Source: Phyllobacterium endophyticum (lineage in GTDB: Bacteria > Pseudomonadota > Alphaproteobacteria > Rhizobiales > Rhizobiaceae). From it: a DNA stretch of 64,000 nucleotides. The stretch is from positions 62,001-126,000 of the forward strand of contig NZ_PGGN01000005.1 in assembly GCF_003010935.1 (NCBI RefSeq). Direction: 5' to 3'. The notes under the pieces were generated by a model, which did not search any database, was not told the origin of the DNA, and saw only the letters and a list, made by a program, of their open reading frames with translations. Below, piece after piece: positions 19,658 to 26,579 of this stretch. A program made the translations under genes and the position numbers. Position 1 is the first letter of the stretch, and every line of letters starts with the position of its first letter.

Positions 19658-21436
19658 ATGGTCAACATACCGTCCAGCATCAACGACCCCATACCGCCGG
19701 CCGAAGTCGAAGATGTGGAACTTTACCACCCGCATAGCTGGTGGACGACCTATGTCTTCAGCCAGGACGCAAAAGTCATTGCCATCCAATATTCCTTGAC
19801 GGCAATCGCGATCGGCCTCGTGGCGCTCGTCCTTTCCTGGCTGATGCGGCTGCAACTTGGTTTCCCCGGCGTCTTCACGTTCATCGATGCCGACCGCTAC
19901 TATCAGTTCATCACCATGCACGGGATGATCATGGTGATCTATCTCCTCACTGCGCTCTTTCTCGGCGGTTTCGGCAATTACCTCATCCCGCTGATGCTCG
20001 GTGCCCGCGACATGGTGTTCCCATACGCCAACATGCTGAGCTACTGGATCTATCTGCTTGCCGTGCTTGTGCTCGTCGCCGGCTTCTTTGCTCCGGGTGG
20101 ACCTACCGGCGCCGGCTGGACGCTATACCCGCCGCAAGCCGTGCTTTCCGGTACGCCGGGCGGGCAGGATTGGGGCATCATCCTGATGCTGAGTTCGCTT
20201 ATCCTGTTTATCATCGGTTTCACCATGGGCGGGTTGAACTATGTCGTCACGGTCCTGCAGGGACGTGCACGCGGCATGACGTTGATGCGGATGCCCTTGA
20301 CGATCTGGGGAATTTTCACCGCGACCGTAATGGCGCTCCTCGCCTTTCCCGCGCTCTTCGTTGCTTCGGTGATGATGCTGTTCGACCGCGTTCTTGGTAC
20401 AAGCTTCTTCATGCCGGCCATTGCCGAGATGGGCGCCCAGCTGCAATATGGCGGCGGCAGTCCAATCCTCTTCCAGCACCTGTTCTGGTTCTTCGGCCAT
20501 CCCGAGGTCTATATCGTGGCGCTGCCTGCGTTCGGCATCGTATCCGATCTCATCAGCGTTCACGCGCGCAAGAATATTTTCGGCTATCGCATGATGGTCT
20601 GGGCCATCGTCGTCATCGGAGCCCTCAGCTTCGTCGTCTGGGCCCACCATATGTATGTCAGCGGCATGAATCCCAATTTCGGGTTCTTCTTCGCAACCAC
20701 AACCCTGATCATCGCGGTTCCGACGGCCATCAAGGTCTACAATTGGGTGCTTACCCTGTGGCGCGGCGACATCCACCTGACAATACCGATGTTGTTCGCC
20801 CTCGGCTTCATCGTCACCTTCGTCAATGGCGGATTGACCGGGTTGTTCCTCGGCAACGTCGTCGTGGACGTTCCGCTGTCGGACACGATGTTCGTGGTCG
20901 CGCATTTCCACATGGTGATGGGCGTCGCACCGATCATGGTCATCTTCGGGGCGATCTACCACTGGTATCCCAAGATCACCGGTCGAATGCTGGACGAGAC
21001 CATGGGGCGGGTCCACTTCTGGGTGACGTTCCTCGGTGCCTACCTGATCTTTTTCCCGATGCACTATCTCGGCCTCTTGGGAGCGCCGCGCCGCTACCAC
21101 GAAATCGGTGAATCCGTCGTCAATCCGCCCTCCGCGCATGACCTGAACGTCTTCATAACCGTGATGGCTCTGATCGTGGGGGCTGCGCAAATCCTGTTCC
21201 TTTTCAATGCAGCCTGGAGCCTTCGCAGGGGCAAGGACGCGGGGGGAAATCCCTGGCGTGCAACCACGCTGGAATGGCAGACACCAACGACCCCGCCGCC
21301 CCACGGCAATTTCGGCAAGGAATTGCCGGTGGTCTATCGCTGGGCCTATGACTACAGTGTCCCCGGCGCACCCGAGGATTTCATTCCGCAGAATGAACCG
21401 GATCCCGAACACCGGTCGAGGGAGCATGCGACATGA
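19658..21436 (+). CDS. coxN: Cytochrome c oxidase subunit I (CoxN-like)
   Basis: The 592-residue haem-copper oxidase core subunit has 12 or more transmembrane helices. FITMHGMIMVIYLL carries a haem ligand, WFFGHPEVYIVALPAFG holds the CuB histidine and cross-linked tyrosine, HHMYVSGMNP the two further CuB histidines, and VVAHFHMVMG the haem ligands of helix X. The tyrosine in the HPEVY motif indicates an A-type oxidase. A GGGAGGGCACAGA leader precedes the ATG. It reduces O2 to water and pumps protons. Confidence 0.95.
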   Translation: MVNIPSSINDPIPPAEVEDVELYHPHSWWTTYVFSQDAKVIAIQYSLTAIAIGLVALVLSWLMRLQLGFPGVFTFIDADRYYQFITMHGMIMVIYLLTALFLGGFGNYLIPLMLGARDMVFPYANMLSYWIYLLAVLVLVAGFFAPGGPTGAGWTLYPPQAVLSGTPGGQDWGIILMLSSLILFIIGFTMGGLNYVVTVLQGRARGMTLMRMPLTIWGIFTATVMALLAFPALFVASVMMLFDRVLGTSFFMPAIAEMGAQLQYGGGSPILFQHLFWFFGHPEVYIVALPAFGIVSDLISVHARKNIFGYRMMVWAIVVIGALSFVVWAHHMYVSGMNPNFGFFFATTTLIIAVPTAIKVYNWVLTLWRGDIHLTIPMLFALGFIVTFVNGGLTGLFLGNVVVDVPLSDTMFVVAHFHMVMGVAPIMVIFGAIYHWYPKITGRMLDETMGRVHFWVTFLGAYLIFFPMHYLGLLGAPRRYHEIGESVVNPPSAHDLNVFITVMALIVGAAQILFLFNAAWSLRRGKDAGGNPWRATTLEWQTPTTPPPHGNFGKELPVVYRWAYDYSVPGAPEDFIPQNEPDPEHRSREHAT

Positions 21437-22137
21437 GCGTGATCCTCATCTTCCTGGCGGGACTGGCCTCCATCATCATCTGGTGGATGGCGCAGCAACG
21501 CCTGACGTCCAAACCATGGCTCGAAGCCGGGCGCGCCAGCGAGATTTCCGCAATCACGCGATCGCCGCTGCCAACCGCAAAGATCGGCCTCGGCGTATTT
21601 CTTGCCGTCGTCGGTGCGTTGTTCACGCTGTTCATCAGCGCCTACTTCATGCGGATGGGCTTGCAGGACTGGTGGGCAATACCGCTTCCCAGCGTCCTAT
21701 GGGCAAATACGGCAGCGCTCGTCATCAGCAGCGTCGCCCTGGAGAAGGCGAAGTCCTCGGCATTGCAGAACGATGCCAGCACCATGAAACTGGCCCTTCT
21801 GATCAGTTTCGCAACGGCGATCGGCTTTCTGCTCGGACAAGCATTTGCGTGGCGCGAATTGGTGTCGGCTGGCTATGTCCTCGCCGACAACCCGGCAAAC
21901 AGCTTCTTCTACATGATCACTGGAATGCACGGGTTGCACATTCTTGGCGGTCTGCTGGTACTCGGCCGAACGACGTTGAGAGTTTGGCAAAACGAGACAC
22001 CCGGTCATGCGCAACTCAGCATCGATCTGTGTGCGATGTACTGGCACTTCATGCTCATCGTCTGGCTGATCATTTTCGCGTTGTTCGCGGGCTGGGCCAA
22101 TGATTTCGTCGAAATATGCCGGCAACTCTTGTCCTGA
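21433..22137 (+). CDS. coxO: Cytochrome c oxidase subunit III (CoxO-like)
   Basis: A 234-residue subunit III-family membrane protein whose ATG overlaps the coxN stop (ATGA). The C-terminal signature HGLHILGGLLVLGRTT and the last helix region MYWHFMLIVWLIIFALF match COX3. A long N-terminal part with two helices precedes the COX3 core. The presence of a second COX3 gene directly downstream is the hallmark of the coxMNOP arrangement. Confidence 0.85.
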   Translation: MSVILIFLAGLASIIIWWMAQQRLTSKPWLEAGRASEISAITRSPLPTAKIGLGVFLAVVGALFTLFISAYFMRMGLQDWWAIPLPSVLWANTAALVISSVALEKAKSSALQNDASTMKLALLISFATAIGFLLGQAFAWRELVSAGYVLADNPANSFFYMITGMHGLHILGGLLVLGRTTLRVWQNETPGHAQLSIDLCAMYWHFMLIVWLIIFALFAGWANDFVEICRQLLS

Positions 22138-22148
22138 GGGTGGTGAAA

Positions 22149-22871
22149 ATGACCGACGTTGTGGAAACCGAAACAAGATTACCCCCTCCCCGGCCCGGCG
22201 GGCTGCGCGGCTTCGCCTCCGACTGGGCCTCCGACCAGAGAACATTCAAGAATGTCTCCTGGGGCAAGGCCATGATGTGGATATTCCTGCTCAGCGACAC
22301 ATTCGTTTTCGGATGTTTTCTACTTGCCTATATGAGCGCGCGCATGTCGACATCCGTTCCCTGGCCCAATCCAAGCGAGGTCTTCGCCCTGCACATTGGC
22401 GGCCAAAACGTCCCGCTCATTCTGATTGCCATCATGACGTTCGTGCTCATCAGCAGCAGCGGAACGATGGCCATGGCAGTGAACTACGGCTACCGCCGCG
22501 ACCGCCGCAAGACGGCGCTCCTGATGCTCCTGACGGCGATCTTTGGCGCAGCTTTTGTTGGCATGCAGGCTTTCGAATGGACCAAGTTGATCTCGGAAGG
22601 TGTCCGGCCATGGGGAAACCCCTGGGGTGCCGCACAATTCGGTTCGACTTTCTTCATGATCACCGGCTTTCACGGCACACACGTGACGATCGGTGTCATC
22701 TTCCTGCTTATCGTGGCCCGCAAGGTCTGGCGCGGCGATTTCGATACGCAGAAGCGCGGCTTCTTCACGAGCCGGAAGGGCCATTACGAGATTGTCGAGA
22801 TCACGGGCCTCTACTGGCACTTCGTCGACCTGGTCTGGGTTTTCATCTTCGCGTTTTTCTATCTGTGGTGA
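22149..22871 (+). CDS. coxP: Cytochrome c oxidase subunit III, second copy (CoxP-like)
   Basis: A 240-residue subunit III with helices starting at MMWIFLLSDTFVFGCFLL. The signature segments are FMITGFHGTHVTIGVIFLL and ITGLYWHFVDLVWVFIFAFFYLW. I chose the ATG at 22149 (MTDVVETETRL) because GAGGGTGG lies just upstream; an earlier in-frame ATG at 22116 would overlap coxO by 22 bases. It sits 11 bases after coxO in the same operon. Confidence 0.88.
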   Translation: MTDVVETETRLPPPRPGGLRGFASDWASDQRTFKNVSWGKAMMWIFLLSDTFVFGCFLLAYMSARMSTSVPWPNPSEVFALHIGGQNVPLILIAIMTFVLISSSGTMAMAVNYGYRRDRRKTALLMLLTAIFGAAFVGMQAFEWTKLISEGVRPWGNPWGAAQFGSTFFMITGFHGTHVTIGVIFLLIVARKVWRGDFDTQKRGFFTSRKGHYEIVEITGLYWHFVDLVWVFIFAFFYLW

Positions 22872-22877
22872 GGTCAC

Positions 22878-23213
22878 ATGGCACAACCAGCAGCACATAC
22901 CGAACACCAGGAACATCCGATCAGGCTCTATCTCGTTGTCTGGGGACTGCTCTTCGTCCTTAGCCTGTTCTCGTACATGATCGATTATATCGGCCTGCAT
23001 GGTTATCTCAGGTGGTCGCTGATCCTGCTTTTCATGATGCTCAAAGCAGGTCTGATCGTCGCCATCTTCATGCATATGGCCTGGGAAAGGCTTGCGCTTA
23101 TCTATGCGATAGTGCTTCCACCACTCATGGTACTCGTCTTCGTCGCGATGATGGTGTCGGAATCACACTACGTCCTTTTGAGCCGATTGACCTTCTTCGG
23201 CGGCCCGCAATAA
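22878..23213 (+). CDS. Prokaryotic cytochrome c oxidase subunit IV
   Basis: A 111-residue protein with three hydrophobic helices (LYLVVWGLLFVLSLFSYMI, SLILLFMMLKAGLIVAIFMHM, IVLPPLMVLVFVAMMV) in the COX4_pro pattern, including the conserved KAGLIVAIFMHM. A GAGGTCAC sits in front of the ATG. It is the last gene of the oxidase operon and is followed by a strong terminator. It is an accessory structural subunit without redox centres. Confidence 0.82.
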   Translation: MAQPAAHTEHQEHPIRLYLVVWGLLFVLSLFSYMIDYIGLHGYLRWSLILLFMMLKAGLIVAIFMHMAWERLALIYAIVLPPLMVLVFVAMMVSESHYVLLSRLTFFGGPQ

Positions 23214-23215
23214 AA

Positions 23216-23245
23216 AAAACGCGGTGCTTTTCCGCACCGCGTTTT
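23216..23245. terminator. Bidirectional Rho-independent terminator
   Basis: AAAACGCGGTGC (23216-23227) pairs perfectly over 12 bases with GCACCGCGTTTT (23234-23245), with loop TTTTCC. The stem begins 2 bases after the stop of the subunit IV gene, is flanked by A-runs and T-runs on both sides, and lies between convergent genes, so it can serve both strands. Confidence 0.9.
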
Positions 23246-23259
23246 CTTTGACCTGCACT

Positions 23260-24102
23260 CTAGCGGCGGGAGCGGGGTTTCTTCAGGTTTTGAACTTCCG
23301 CGACCGGCAGGGGCGCCACGACCTTGCGGTACAGGTGCCATGTTGCGTGCCCCAGCACCGGAATGAAGATCGCGAGACCGACGAACAAGGTAAGGAAGCC
23401 GACGACCAGCAATGCCGCTACGATCAGGCCCCACAAAAGCATCGGTATCGGATTAGCAAAGACAGACTTCACCGAAGTGGTGACCGCGGCCAGCGCGCCG
23501 ACGTCCCTGTCAAGCAGCAGCGGAAACGTGATGACGCTTATCGAAAGGACGATGACGGAGAACACGAAGCCTATGGCATTGCCCAGGACGATCATGCGCC
23601 AGCCTTCCGAAGTGTTGAACACCTGGTTGACAAAGGCGCCGATCGAGGCCGGCGCTGCCGGACCGAACAGGCTGACGTAAAGTGCCTGGGCGGTGAGCAG
23701 CCACACGATGAAGATCGCAAAGAGCAAAACGCCGACCGCAAAGATGGAGGGCATGGCTGGAGAACGCCTGACCTCAAGTGCGTGTTGCCATGATGTATCC
23801 AGTCCAAGTTCCCGCCTGCGGCTGATCTCGTAGAGACCGATGGCGGCAAACGGCCCGATCAGGGCAAAACCCGACATCAGCGGAAAAAGTATCGGCAGAG
23901 CATTTGCCCCCGCCGACCAGCGCGCAAGGACAAGCCCGGCGACGGGATAAATCAGGCAAAGAAAAACATAGTGAGAGGGCTTCTCCCAAAAATCGTCGAG
24001 CCCTTGACGCAAAGCAGCAAAAACATCTGCCACGCCGATCTTACGCACCTCAGGATAGACGCTGGTTTCGTTTGCACCAGCGATCACATGAAATTGTGCC
24101 AT
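23260..24102 (-). CDS. DUF2189 multi-pass membrane protein
   Basis: A 280-residue inner-membrane protein starting MAQFHVIAGANETSVYPEVRK, with GGGAGAATTG upstream of the ATG at 24102; the frame is open upstream without a better start. About six hydrophobic segments are visible, with RKIGVADVFAALRQGLDDF as a conserved N-terminal amphipathic region and GFALIGPFAAIGLYEISRR typical of DUF2189. In other bacteria this family is often found near cytochrome oxidase genes, as here, but its function is not known. It is convergent with the oxidase operon. Confidence 0.8.
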   Translation of the reverse strand: MAQFHVIAGANETSVYPEVRKIGVADVFAALRQGLDDFWEKPSHYVFLCLIYPVAGLVLARWSAGANALPILFPLMSGFALIGPFAAIGLYEISRRRELGLDTSWQHALEVRRSPAMPSIFAVGVLLFAIFIVWLLTAQALYVSLFGPAAPASIGAFVNQVFNTSEGWRMIVLGNAIGFVFSVIVLSISVITFPLLLDRDVGALAAVTTSVKSVFANPIPMLLWGLIVAALLVVGFLTLFVGLAIFIPVLGHATWHLYRKVVAPLPVAEVQNLKKPRSRR

Positions 24103-24255
24103 GAGCAATTCTCCCAATCTCGTTTCGAGCGGGAAAGGCACCAGTGGCACCATGCTAGAGGCGGTACCAATGGACCTAAACCTGCACAAGATAAAACATA
24201 CGCGAATTGGGGAAATTAAGCCAGAGACAACGGCAAGCGGCCAATAGCGCCGCAA

Positions 24256-25026
24256 CTAATTCTCGCTGGTCGCCCGAGCGATCCAGGAACGCACATCAGA
24301 GGCAGATTCCAGCTTGAATTCGGCAATGCTCTCGAAGGGCGGATCGCCGACCCTGATCGAGCGTCCGCCCGCCTCCCTGGCGTAGTGGAACATGGTTTCA
24401 TCGGTCAGGTCGTCGCCAATAACCAGGAACTTCCTTCCCGCATAGGGCGCCGTTTCCATGAAATGCGCGACCGCGACGCCCTTGCTGGTTCCCGCCGGCC
24501 CGATCTCGACAACCATCTTGCCATCCTGCCGCTTCCACCCGTAGCCGAGATCCTTGACGAGGCGGTCAACCGCATGCGCGGCAGCGGTTGCTGCTTCGGG
24601 TGCCTGCCGGTAATGTACCGACAGCCCAAGACCCTTGTCTTCGATCACCATGCCGGGCCAGTGGCGGGCGAAGTCCTGCAACACAAGACGCGGGCGGTCG
24701 AGCGCTTCTGCATTGAGACCATGTCTGAGTATATCCGCGTTTTCCCTGCGGATTTCGGCGCCATGAAGGCCCGCCACGGTGAAATGGTGTGGCGCGAACA
24801 TCGTATCCACGGCGGCGATCGAACGCCCAGTGACAAGAGCGAGCGCGCCACCGACTTTCCGAGAGAGTTTCATGAGTTGATCGGGCAGATCAGGGGGAAC
24901 GACGATGCTCTCGGGGGTCGTTGCAAGATCGATGAGGGTACCATCGATGTCGATGAAAAGCGCCCAGCCGTCCAGGCTGGAAGGCAGAGGTCCATCCGCG
25001 TTGTCACATGCCGTATCAGGCTGCAT
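24256..25026 (-). CDS. otsB: Trehalose-6-phosphate phosphatase
   Basis: A 256-residue HAD-superfamily phosphatase starting MQPDTACDNADG at the ATG at 25026, with GGAAAGAG upstream; an earlier ATG at 25086 has no ribosome-binding site. The HAD motif I is FIDIDGTLIDLA (nucleophile and acid/base aspartates), motif II is in LALVTGRSI, and motif IV is VIGDDLTDETMF. It dephosphorylates trehalose 6-phosphate made by OtsA. It is divergent from otsA, unlike the otsBA operon of enterobacteria. Confidence 0.92.
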   Translation of the reverse strand: MQPDTACDNADGPLPSSLDGWALFIDIDGTLIDLATTPESIVVPPDLPDQLMKLSRKVGGALALVTGRSIAAVDTMFAPHHFTVAGLHGAEIRRENADILRHGLNAEALDRPRLVLQDFARHWPGMVIEDKGLGLSVHYRQAPEAATAAAHAVDRLVKDLGYGWKRQDGKMVVEIGPAGTSKGVAVAHFMETAPYAGRKFLVIGDDLTDETMFHYAREAGGRSIRVGDPPFESIAEFKLESASDVRSWIARATSEN

Positions 25027-25113
25027 ATCTCTTTCCTTCGATCGAGGGCACTCATCGGAAAACTCAGCGGGCGGGAAATCGTTCAACGAAAATCCAACAT
25101 CGCGGGTTTTTCT

Positions 25114-25138
25114 GGAACCATCACGTTCCCGGGGAGTT
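25114..25138 (+). promoter_or_regulatory. Candidate EcfG (general stress sigma factor) promoter for otsA
   Basis: GGAAC at 25114-25118 is followed after 17 bases by GTT at 25136-25138, matching the alphaproteobacterial EcfG/RpoE2 promoter pattern GGAAC-N16/17-CGTT except for A instead of C at the first -10 base. The distance to the otsA start (about 37 bases) suits a short leader. GGAAC also forms an inverted repeat with GTTCC at 25125-25129. Trehalose genes are known members of the EcfG regulon in rhizobia. Confidence 0.5.
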
Positions 25139-25175
25139 GGTTAGAGTCCTGACTGCATGAAGGGACATCTATTTT

Positions 25176-26579
25176 ATGGGACGGCTAGTCGTAATCTCAA
25201 ATCGCACCGCGAATTTGGGGAAGAATACGCAAATCGGTGGACTTGCTGTCGGTATCGTGGACGCGCTTAGAAAACAGGGAGGACTCTGGGCCGGGTGGGA
25301 CGGCAGCGTCGTGGACGATGCGGCGGCGGCTACAACGAAGATCCAGACCCACGGCAATGTGACCACCCTGACAACCGCACTGACAAGCGAAGAGCACGAG
25401 AAATACTATCTCGGCTTTTCCAACCGCGTGCTTTGGCCAGCCTTCCACTACCGGCTCGACCTTATGGACTACCGGATGGAATTTGCCGACAGTTATTCGG
25501 CGACGAACGAGAAGTTCGCGGAACTCATCCGCGGGCACCTGCGCGACGATGATGTGATCTGGGTGCACGACTACCATCTCATTCCGATGGCCGCCGAACT
25601 CCGCAAGCGCAATTGCAAGAACAAGATCGGCTTTTTCCTGCACATACCCTTTCCCTCGGCTGATATCTTTTCCGCGGTGCCTCGTCACGAGTGGCTGCGA
25701 TATTGCCTTTTGCAATTCGACCTGATCGGATTTCAGACGGTCAACGATGTCCATAATTTCCATCGCTATCTCAAAGAGCATTCCGACGCGGCCATTATTT
25801 CCCCAGAGGTCGTGCGCGTGAACGATCGCACCATCAATATCGGGCATTTCCCCATCGGAATCGATGTCCAGCAATTCGCCAAGGCGTCCGCGAGAACCGA
25901 CGATACGATCGAACTCGAGCGTATGCGCCGCAAGGTCCTGCAACGGTTCCAGGTCATATCCGCGGATCGGCTCGACTATTCGAAAGGACTGCCGCACCGC
26001 ATGAAGGCGTTCAGGAAATTCCTCGAAATCTGCCCGGAGTATCAAGGGCACGCGGACTATCTGCAAATAGCCTCGCCCTCCAGAGAGGATGTCACCGCCT
26101 ATTCGGATATCAAGGCTGAACTCGAACAGCTTGCAGGGGCAGTCAATGGCAGGTTCGCCGATTTCAACTGGGCACCCATACAATACATCAATCGCAATAT
26201 TCCACGCGAGAAACTCGCGCCGCTTTTCCGCTCGAGTCTCGTTGGCCTGATCACGCCCCTGCGGGACGGGATGAACCTCGTGGCCAAGGAATATATTGCA
26301 GCTCAAGACGACAAGGACCCGGGCATCCTCATTCTTTCCAAGTTCGCGGGTGCCGCCGAGGAACTCAGCGAGGCGCTGATCGTCAATCCCTATGACATCA
26401 GCGAGGTGGCAGGGGCGTTGAAAACTGCCGTCGCCATGCCGCTTGAAGAGCGTCAGTTGCGCCATCGCAAGCTCCTGAAACGCATTACGGATCATGACGC
26501 GCAATGGTGGCAGCGCCAATATCTTCAGGCGCTGCAGCGCGGCGATCAGCACCCTACCGCCAACGAACGGGTTGCATGA
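25176..26579 (+). CDS. otsA: Trehalose-6-phosphate synthase (GT20)
   Basis: The 467-residue glycosyltransferase joins UDP-glucose and glucose 6-phosphate. N-terminal LVVISNRTAN and GGLAVGIVDALRKQGG form the UDP-glucose loop. DVIWVHDYHLIPMA holds the active-site aspartate; SADRLDYSKGLPHRMKAF contains the phosphate-binding arginine and lysine; and LRDGMNLVAKEYIAAQD binds the nucleotide ribose. All key residues are present. The stop overlaps the start of the TreY-like gene, so the two are probably coupled. With OtsB it makes the osmoprotectant trehalose. Confidence 0.95.
   Translation: MGRLVVISNRTANLGKNTQIGGLAVGIVDALRKQGGLWAGWDGSVVDDAAAATTKIQTHGNVTTLTTALTSEEHEKYYLGFSNRVLWPAFHYRLDLMDYRMEFADSYSATNEKFAELIRGHLRDDDVIWVHDYHLIPMAAELRKRNCKNKIGFFLHIPFPSADIFSAVPRHEWLRYCLLQFDLIGFQTVNDVHNFHRYLKEHSDAAIISPEVVRVNDRTINIGHFPIGIDVQQFAKASARTDDTIELERMRRKVLQRFQVISADRLDYSKGLPHRMKAFRKFLEICPEYQGHADYLQIASPSREDVTAYSDIKAELEQLAGAVNGRFADFNWAPIQYINRNIPREKLAPLFRSSLVGLITPLRDGMNLVAKEYIAAQDDKDPGILILSKFAGAAEELSEALIVNPYDISEVAGALKTAVAMPLEERQLRHRKLLKRITDHDAQWWQRQYLQALQRGDQHPTANERVA

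Noticed and set aside
20123-21427. Minus-strand open frame of 434 codons
   Set aside because: Antisense to oxidase subunit I; the product is His/Asp/Arg-rich low-complexity sequence without a fold, typical of the complement of a membrane-protein gene.
25197-26552. Minus-strand open frame of 451 codons
   Set aside because: Antisense to otsA, whose motifs are complete.
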